Assembly (NCBI GenBank): GCA_009869945.1
Contig: WIXG01000519.1
Location: 1-43,819, forward strand
Source: Mesaphorura yosii
Lineage: Eukaryota > Arthropoda > Collembola > Poduromorpha > Tullbergiidae
Reading direction: 5' to 3'
DNA length: 43,819 nt
In this document: positions 36,902 to 43,819 of the stretch, one piece after another
Numbering within the stretch: position 1 is the stretch's first letter
Layout: every line of letters starts with the position of its first letter
Notes under the pieces: model-generated
What the model was told of the DNA's origin: nothing
Database searches by the model: none
The model's input: the letters and a program-made list of their open reading frames with translations, nothing else
Position numbers and translations under genes: made by a program

Positions 36902-37721
36902 CTATATGCTTGAACTCAAAGTCGGCGTCGGAAGTGCCGGCGACACTGGTAATAAGAGTATTGGCGACGAAGGTCCAGGCACTGGAACGGTAGACGGCAC
37001 TGGCGACTCGGGCCTTGGAAGGATAGACGACTTGAAAATGTTTGGTGGTGTCGTGTGCCGCGTGTGCACTTGAAACCTGCACTGACCAAATACAAATGTC
37101 AAGCATTTTGGATGGCTACATTATTTAACATATTAGTACACATTTTAGCCGTCTTACCCTGTCAGTAAACTATCCGGTGGTTCGACTGATAGGACTATGT
37201 GGATAATTGGTACAGAGCGTGTCACTTCCAGTGGGTCCAGGCCATCGTCCTCATCAAGCGGATTCCAAACCTCCGTCGTCCTATTCAGTCACAGAGAATT
37301 ACGAGTCACTAAATATTTAGCATGAGCTCAGGCTCAAACTTTAATTATGGATATTGATGGTTAATGGTAATTTGCCTGATTTCTCCTAATCGAGTCACTT
37401 GATAAATCTCCTTAAAGTCAGCTTTTGCCTTCATTAACTCGACACAATGTACCGCTTTACTCGTGTGCCGACCTGAAAAACCAAATTTTAGGGAATTATG
37501 CAGTAGACTAAAAGATTCGTGTAGAGCTTGACGGATTTACCTTCGGCAGACCAAATCACTGGCTGTCCAGGCCCAAACTGCTTCATTGCGTGTTTTACTA
37601 ATTTCATTAATCGCTTCCCGTGTGTAACGTAAAGTCGTGTGTAGTTCTTCACTATTCCTTCAAACGGGTCTGGATCCACAAAGTGCAGGATGTCAGACGG
37701 TTCTTCTTGATAATATTCCAT
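36902..37721 (-). CDS. Rpp25: RPP25/RPP25L-like Alba-domain subunit of RNase P/MRP
   Basis: Four exons, 37541-37721, 37376-37472, 37158-37280 and 36902-37076, join in phase into 191 residues. The start MEYYQEEPSDILHFVDPDPF is the first in-frame ATG that gives a normal N-terminus. The Alba core reads GKRLMKLVKHAMKQFG, IWSAEGRHTSKAVHCVELMK, then VTRLGEIRTTEVWNPLDEDD, GLDPLEVTRSVPIIHIVLS and a GFQ motif matching GYQ of human RPP25L. A Pro-rich tail of about 50 residues follows. Family knowledge: with RPP20 it binds the P3 stem of RNase P and RNase MRP RNA in the nucleus. The intron after exon 2 uses a GC donor (ATCAG/GCAAAT), needed to keep phase and homology. It is head-to-head with the SAM-domain gene. 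Confidence 0.88.
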
Positions 37722-37988
37722 TTCACGTTTCGTTTGCTGCGGGCTGTACAACGGCCACAGTGAGAAGCAATAATTAAGCCAGGCTTGGACCCTAAAAAGA
37801 TTTGGCACTAATTACCAACTAAACACTGTCGAAACACGCGAAATAATGTAATCTTACAGTTCTCAATTCTGAGTTTCCTGCTTTAAAAGAGTTCCACGTT
37901 CAGTCAGTCGCGTTTCCTTTGTTCTGCCATTTTCGACCGACAAGAAATTGTATTTTTCTTATATTCGACCAATTTTATCACCATCGCC
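37722..37988. promoter_or_regulatory. Short divergent promoter between RPP25-like and SAM-domain genes
   Basis: Only 267 bp separate the two start codons. An acceptor-like tttttag at about 37791 (minus strand) means part of it may be an untranslated RPP25 exon and intron. Such compact head-to-head spacing usually implies a shared bidirectional promoter. No specific factor site is assigned. Confidence 0.5.
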
Positions 37989-39270
37989 ATGCACCGCTCA
38001 GCCAAAAAGTTGGAGGACAGTTTAAGCTCGGGAAACCCATCGTCAAGTCCGTCATTAACCTCATCTTCTTCTTCATCGTCGCCCTCAAAAAACAAAAAAC
38101 CTAAACCCTCCACAAACACCACAGTAAAGGCGCCTCGTGCGACGGTACTCTATCCGACATGCCTTGACATTCGCCACTGTAAGCCTCCAGTGCCTTTATT
38201 GTCACCCGTCGCGGTCCCACGATCACCTCCACCTCAGAAACAGAATTCTCCTAATCCGCGACGAGTGAGACCAGGGAAACCAGCGCCCACAAATCAAGAC
38301 CGGCAAAAATCATACGAAAAACGCCAGCATTACATGCTCAAATTAGTCCTGGGCTCTGTCGACTTGGAAAAATACGTCCCAGTGCTTCTCCGAAATGGAA
38401 TCAATTACTTGGATTTCCTTCGTCTGACCCCAGCCGATTTGACTGACATTGGCATCAGAAGAGTGAAAGATCGGCAGAAAATATTTGAATGCATTGAATA
38501 TCTTGCAAATCAGCCACAACAAGTTGGGGATACCTTGAAAACTCAAAGTCAAAGTCTGTCGAGTCCTTTGCGGATTCAGCGGAACGACGCAATCAGGTTC
38601 AATTTTTGAATTTTAATTGTATTCATGGCACTCATTTTGATATATTGACTGTATGAGTTTCTTGTTCCATGCAGCTCCGTAATGCAAATTCAGATTCTGA
38701 ACAACATTTGGGCCCACCTGCTCACACTCGCCGGTGTCCGTCACCGAAGCGCTGGAGATCCAAACAATAACATCTTTCGTGACAAGGCTGGAAAGGAATA
38801 CAAGCTTGGCATCGCCGGTCTTCGTCAGCAAATTCTCATACCGGCGAATTTCCGCTTGAATGACGGTATTCAAATCTTAGACTTGATTGAAGTTTCTGAC
38901 TCAGTGTTGGACCAAGCTGAGACGTTGGCAGCCACATTCAGGAGTCTTCAGATGAAGTTATTGAAGAATAACATAGACAATAGAACAATGCATGAGTTGG
39001 TTAGTTAATCATTTCGAAACCTCTCTGTCATACTTGCTAATGCAATGGATGCTCAAAGATTTCTGCTTTCATCAGGTTAATGGAGATAGGAAGCAACCAT
39101 CCGACGAAGGGCGTGGGGTCGACGGGCCCCAAACAGGAAAAGATGAAGGCACACAACCTCAAATTAATTCAAATGTTGGATTCTACCGGATCTTTATGAA
39201 CATGCGTCTGGAACTCGGGTTTGGTCTTATTTGTTGCATTGGACTGCTATTTGTGAAGAAACATGCTTAA
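37989..39270 (+). CDS. SAM-domain protein with C-terminal membrane anchor, unrecognised family
   Basis: Exons 37989-38596, 38675-38999 and 39076-39270 join in phase into 375 residues. The N-terminal 100 residues are Ser-, Pro- and Lys-rich. A SAM domain follows at about 115-180 (LKLVLGSVDLEKYVPVLLRN, FLRLTPADLTDIGI, RQKIFECIEYL). A second region (QIQILNNIWAHLLTLAGV, GIAGLRQQILIPANFRLNDG, VLDQAETLAATFRSLQMKLL) looks helical. The C-terminus, LELGFGLICCIGLLFVKKHA, is one hydrophobic segment followed by a short basic tail, typical of tail-anchored ER or mitochondrial outer-membrane proteins. KKHA resembles a dilysine-type ER tail only loosely. SAM domains mediate oligomerisation; the specific role is unknown. 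AATAAA lies at 39481. Confidence 0.8.
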
Positions 39271-39862
39271 GAACAAGTCAGATTATGTGTGATTTTAATC
39301 CTTTTAACCTCTTTTAACCTTATTTGTTGTTACATCGCTTAACTATATGTTTTATGTTACGACCGATTATATAAAATTTCTAGTTCCTGCATGCGCCAGT
39401 TTTAAGGTTACACATGTTCCATTGCATGCATGCTTGGGAAAGAAATTATCTTATGATTTCGATTATTTTTAGAATATCTGAATAAATCTTACCTTAAGTT
39501 AGTTTTAAAATATTAAGCTAGTCCTTGAGTCGATAAGTTGATTGGAAGGTAACGAGGCACGAGCCCATGATACAAAGATTTCGGGCGCACGTGAGGAACT
39601 CCTCTTCAAAGTTGAGTTACGAAATTCAAATCAGAGCTCTCTCCAAGAGTGTTTCCCCTTGGAAATGAAATAGGCAATCTGCTTATCAGTGATAGTTGTA
39701 TCACTATCACTGCGTATATAGTACATGTGGCGGCGCTCGCATGGTTAGTGACACTGTACATAGCCACCTTTGATCAATAATGGCCTTCTCAATTGTGGTC
39801 AGCCGTTGCTCTGAAATTCAAGGTTGAAGTGCCAACGAGCAATAAAATTTTGGATCGTCGAG
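39271..39862. other. 3' UTR of the SAM gene and 5' region of COQ10
   Basis: The first part is probably the SAM gene 3' UTR, ending after AATAAA at 39481. A perfect 9-base inverted repeat, CAGTGATAG with CTATCACTG, lies at about 39687-39713 and could be a small hairpin or a dimeric binding site. COQ10 leader sequence follows. No further gene is seen. Confidence 0.5.
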
Positions 39863-40755
39863 ATGTGGTGGTGTCGAAATTGTAGATTACTACAAAATTC
39901 AGCCTTCTTAATTGACGATGTCAGCCACTCCATGGTCAGACTACAGCCCAAGCCTCAACAGCACATCATTAATCCAAGGAGACATTACAGAATAGGTTCA
40001 CACTTAGTTTTTGATATGACACGTTGCAAGCGAAGGCGTGCGCTCCTGTCTTACAGAAGCAGCCTTAAAAATTGTCGGAGCAGCATACTTCTATTTCAAA
40101 CGTCTGCAGTCCAAGACTTCCTATCATCATTGCCCGGAGCACAACCCAAAGAGAAGGAATTTGCGGAACGACGAATTATAGGGTAAGGAGTCTGAAGTCG
40201 CTTTCATAAGTGATCGTTAATTCACAACGGTTTGGCTCCAGATTTTCCATGGAGCAAATGTACGATGTAGTCTCTGATGTAGAGAACTATGTCCGCTTCC
40301 TGCCATGGTGCGACACGTCGACGGTGAAATCTAAGACTCAGTCTCAAATTGTGGCCGATTTGGCTATAGGAATGAAACCAGTCACGGAAAGCTACACTTC
40401 AGTTGTCACGCTGAAGCGTCCATTTTATGTCAAAGCTGAATCGAAAGAAGGAGGCAAGCATTTTTCGCACATGACGACAAATTGGACATTTTCGCCAGGG
40501 CTCAAAGGAAATCCGCAGTCGTGTCTCATCGACTTTTATGTATCATTCAAATTTCGTTCAGCGTTACACGCGCAAGTGGGCAACATTTTCTTCAATCAAG
40601 TTGTGAAAGCAATGGCGAGTGCATTTTACAAGGAAGCCCAGCATCGCTACGGAAAAGAATCGATACCGTCGAGAAGAGTAACACTAATCAGCAGACCATT
40701 CAGGTCACCTGCAGCGAAGTCAAAATCAGATGGAGATGGCGACAATCTTCCTTAA
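39863..40755 (+). CDS. Coq10: COQ10, mitochondrial coenzyme Q-binding START-domain protein
   Basis: Two exons (39863-40182 and 40242-40755) join in phase; from ATG 39863 the product is 277 residues. The START-like domain matches the family: FAERRIIGFSMEQMYDVVSD, VENYVRFLPWCDTSTV, KPVTESYTSVVTLKRPFYVK, TNWTFSPGLKG, IDFYVSFKFRSALHAQVGNI and FNQVVKAMASAFYKEA. Family knowledge: COQ10 binds ubiquinone in a hydrophobic tunnel and helps deliver it for synthesis and respiration in the inner mitochondrial membrane. The N-terminus is basic and suits mitochondrial import. An internal ATG at 40016 (MTRCKRRRALLSYRSSLKNC) would give a shorter, equally good presequence; I cannot decide between them. AATAAA is at 40787. 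Confidence 0.92.
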
Positions 40756-41767
40756 CACTTGTGGAGCTTAGTAAATAGAGTAGTAGAATAAATTCGACCT
40801 TAGCACATGTCTAGTCCGAGGTGTATGTTCAAGAAGTGTCCTCTAAATGCTACTTTTAACTTGATCAAACTTTAAGCGAGATTTGACCGTGAATACTCTA
40901 CTCTTGCTTAGGCTTGTGTAAGTCAAGCTTGTCAATCACACCTACAGTTGAAACTGGAATTTTTCGTGATACTACAAAATTACGAATGATGAGAGCAGAC
41001 AATTACAAAATTATGGTTCGTGAAAATAAATATTACTTCCTAACTTCCTGTAATCGAGCTTGCGTGACCATCAGCGTCACTCCCAGCATCCAGCTATTCC
41101 AGCACCTTCGCATTTCGTGCTTGGCATTTGGCATGCGACAGTTTTGGCAGAAACGTGACACTTTAGTATAATCTCAAGGTTCACGTTGCATCGTGTACTA
41201 AGACATCACCGAAGTAGGAGCATGCATGTCATTAATATTCATAAAAACGGCTTAGTAAATCGTGCAAAGTTGTAAGAATCAGTTGAATCAGATCATTTAA
41301 CCGTTGGGAGCTGAAATTTTCAATGGACTGCAATTTTGTGGTTGAGCAGCACACTGCAAAGGAAATCAGACAACGCCATAAATTCCCTGCTTTGCACACA
41401 AGTGTACGTGTTTGAGTAAACTTAGCATGTTTTGCTAAATTCATAACACAATTAGCAAGCAATTCGTCTACTCTGAATACAACCACTGAATTAAAGGAAT
41501 GAACTCTTGTCATGCCACTCCAGCTGCAAAACCACATTGTAGCATTTGAACTGGTGAGTCATTGTTCATTGCGATTGACAGGCTCATCCTCCCAGTCGGG
41601 TGGGATTTGCTCAGTTTTAAACTTCAACCTCTCGGAACCAAATTGCGCACTTGCTGCTTCGTGTTTCTACTCCCTGCTTTTAAGAAGTGTCAAATTTTAG
41701 GATGTGATATGTGATTACGTCGACTAAGGAGATTTTACCTGGTTATCAGGCGCCCGCACAAGGAAAC
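40756..41767. other. Intergenic region and 5' leader of the membrane-protein gene
   Basis: This holds the COQ10 3' end (AATAAA at 40787) followed by about 0.9 kb of non-coding sequence. An acceptor (ggttatcag, ending at 41750) just before the next ATG suggests an untranslated exon of the downstream gene. The minus-strand frame at 41232-41537 has no support as a gene. Confidence 0.5.
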
Positions 41768-43330
41768 ATGAATTTCAACAACGACGAGGTGCCAATGATG
41801 TCCATGTCATCACGGCCAAGTGTCATTGGAAGGGTAAGCAGCAAAGCTTTCTCGATACTCGGTGTGAGACACGCCTTCAATTATGCAATGAATTTGATGT
41901 TATCTCCATTGTCACAGGTTCGCACTTGCGCCAATGTGACTTGGCTGGAATGGCTCTTCGTCCTTTTATCAACAGTCACCATTGGGGTTGGATTTGGCTT
42001 TACAATTTACAGAATGTGCACTCTGAGTGGCGATTCCAGTGAACTTGTTTTCTCTTTCCTGATTCTTGCAAATCTTTGTAAGTGCTCGGGCTCAAACTAT
42101 CATAGATTGCAGCTGTGGCCCCATTTTAAACATTCCGTGCTATGCTTTAGGCTTCTCAACATTTTACTTATTTCATGGGATATTTCAAGAGCAACCCTTT
42201 GAGATTCTTTTACTCCTTTTAACTACGATTCTTTTATGGATTCTGATTATGATCAACTACATTTCCAGTTTGAGCGTCTCGGACCATCTGAAACTGGTTA
42301 GTGGAGATGCTTAAGATAATGGGACAATGAGAAATTGCGATTATAACTTCTCTTTTCTGAACGAATTTGTAGATTCGGTTCCTCATATCATCAGGATTAA
42401 CTGTGCCAATGATTGTAGTTGGATGTGTGGTTGGACGAAGATATTGGACTACTGCTCGTCTTATTTTTAGAACTGTCGGCGGTGATTGGAGGCTTCAGCT
42501 GATGTGCAAACAGCTGTTCTTCACATACAGCCTTTTGATGTTTGATGGCCAAGCGATGATTTCAGCAGTTATTCTTATATTGCGAAAAGGAGTACTCGGT
42601 ATTACATTTGAGCAGGCCTTCGTTCTTGTTTCTGGAACAATTTTCACGGGCATTTGGCTCGTGGTGGGATACGCCGCTGTACGTGATTTTAGTTTTCTGA
42701 TTTGTCCTCACTTGAAACTAATTTGTGAATTCGTTGATTTTTAGATGAGACTGGAGAGCATGAGCATAACTTGGCTGTTTGGGATCTGCAGCATTGTGCA
42801 ACCTGTTTATATTATATTCATATTCGTCCAGGTAATTCATTTTTGCCACTCCAGTGTCTCCAGAATGCCGAACATAAAAATACATTGTCCAATATTTCAC
42901 AGGCAATTGATATCTTGTTCAACTCTTCCACTTTGCTGATGGTTTGCATTTTTATTTCAAGTGGTACTTTACTAATAACTCACTTCAGTTTATTGGCAAT
43001 GGTTCCGGTTGTTTGCTTTAATTATGGCAAGGGGTTGAGAGAAAAAAGTAAGCCTTATACCGAACACATGAAAACCGTATCACAAACAAAGCTTTTAAGA
43101 CTTTATATTGACTTCTTACAGTTTATGGCGAGGATCCATCAACACCAAGTCGCAACCCTGAACCTGTTCCAATAAATCAAGGAAGACATGACGGGAGCGG
43201 CGACGGTCCGACATTAACCAGTACTGGTCAGACTCCTAGTTCATCAATATCCGTAACACAGCCATTGCTTCAATCAGGGACAGCCCAGTCACATAACTAT
43301 GAAAGCATCGTGCAAGTCCATCACCACTGA
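41768..43330 (+). CDS. Multi-pass membrane protein, unrecognised family
   Basis: Seven exons, 41768-41833, 41918-42077, 42151-42296, 42373-42678, 42745-42831, 42903-43047 and 43122-43330, join in phase into 372 residues. After a short N-terminus (MNFNNDEVPMMSMSS) about seven to eight hydrophobic segments follow, including WLFVLLSTVTIGVGFGFTIY, FEILLLLLTTILLWILIMIN, FLISSGLTVPMIVVGCVVG, AFVLVSGTIFTGIWLVVGYA, WLFGICSIVQPVYIIFIFV and TLLMVCIFISSGTLLITHFS. The tail is hydrophilic, Ser/Thr/Gln-rich, ending QVHHH. The first intron (84 nt) is a multiple of three and has no stop, so retention adds 28 residues. Upstream acceptor and in-frame ATG at 41768 set the start. It looks like a conserved metazoan integral membrane protein, but I cannot name a transporter or receptor family. 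Confidence 0.82.
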
Positions 43331-43819
43331 ACCACGAAAGGTTTACTGCTTCCTGCATTGAAACGCTGTATCATTTATCAAAGCATGAAATCTGTCTTTT
43401 GAGCAGGACTTTGTCTTTGTTTTGCTTGCCTTGCCTCCGTCCTTTCCTCAAAAATCAAATGGAGTAATCGAGAGTATGAAACTATAGACTGATTTTAATC
43501 TGATTAACTAAATGTTTAAGAACGGTTGACTCGCTTGCCGCTGGTGCAAATTCGTCTTCCAAATACGCTGGACCTGCAATGTGTGTCTTGAAGTTATTGT
43601 TATCATAACATAAGATAAGTTGTTTAAGTTGGTTAGTTAATGCGGCAACTTTTTAACAATCGATCTTCTACTTAAAGGATGTATGATGAACGTTGTGTTT
43701 TGTAATCTCTAATGGAAGTTTCAGCAGTGAGTAGAATTTTAGAACAGAGTTCCAACTCTACAGAGTTGGTCTCCTTTTATTGACACAAACGACAGATACA
43801 AACAAAAGAGCATTAGACT
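43331..43819. other. 3' region of the membrane-protein gene, no further gene seen
   Basis: Non-coding sequence after the TGA at 43328, probably 3' UTR then intergenic DNA. No exon is recognised before the window ends. Confidence 0.5.

Noticed and set aside
41232..41537. Minus-strand 101-codon open frame between COQ10 and the membrane-protein gene
   Set aside because: No family resemblance, no splice sites, low-complexity-free but codon use not gene-like.
1..43819. Prokaryotic-style systems, CRISPR arrays, phage or viral genes
   Set aside because: No direct-repeat arrays, no integrase, polymerase or capsid-like frames; the window is intron-containing animal DNA throughout.

Overview
This is animal nuclear DNA. 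Its genes are split by GT-AG introns, often only 50-100 bases long, with pyrimidine-rich acceptors, and they sit in AT-rich non-coding sequence. The mix of orthologs (Epac, a pickpocket-type DEG/ENaC channel, ZC3H18, MOB4, RPP25, COQ10) plus the many tiny introns suggests an arthropod. A small-genome crustacean such as a branchiopod is my best guess, but that is inference. I rebuilt every gene model below by hand from splice sites, codon phase and family knowledge. No operons, CRISPR arrays or rRNA genes are visible.

Layout. 4.1-13.7 kb, plus strand: a 15-exon Epac (cAMP-activated Rap exchange factor) with DEP, cAMP-binding, REM, RA-like and CDC25 parts. 13.7-19.9 kb: a gene-poor stretch with a candidate inverted-repeat transposon and a striking 40-bp palindrome. 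19.9-24.4 kb, minus: a 13-exon DEG/ENaC channel. 26.3-27.7 kb, minus: two tandem paralogs of a small protein family I do not recognise. 28.4-31.2 kb, minus: a ZC3H18-like CCCH zinc-finger protein, divergent from MOB4 (32.5-35.4 kb, plus). The second intron of MOB4 holds a complete antisense gene (33.3-34.7 kb) encoding two C2H2 fingers and a LEM-3/ANKLE1-like GIY-YIG nuclease domain. 36.0-36.3 kb, minus: a tiny gene for a secreted six-cysteine peptide. 36.9-37.7 kb, minus: RPP25-like RNase P/MRP subunit, head-to-head with a SAM-domain protein with a C-terminal membrane segment (38.0-39.3 kb, plus). 39.9-40.8 kb, plus: COQ10. 41.8-43.3 kb, plus: an unrecognised multi-pass membrane protein.

The genes do not form one pathway. 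They cover cAMP signalling, sodium-channel function, RNA processing, Hippo/STRIPAK signalling, RNase P, and coenzyme Q handling. The most interesting candidates are the nested zinc-finger/GIY-YIG gene, the unknown tandem paralogs, the small secreted peptide gene with Grainyhead-like motifs in its intron, the Thr-rich optional N-terminus of MOB4 and the 40-bp palindrome.
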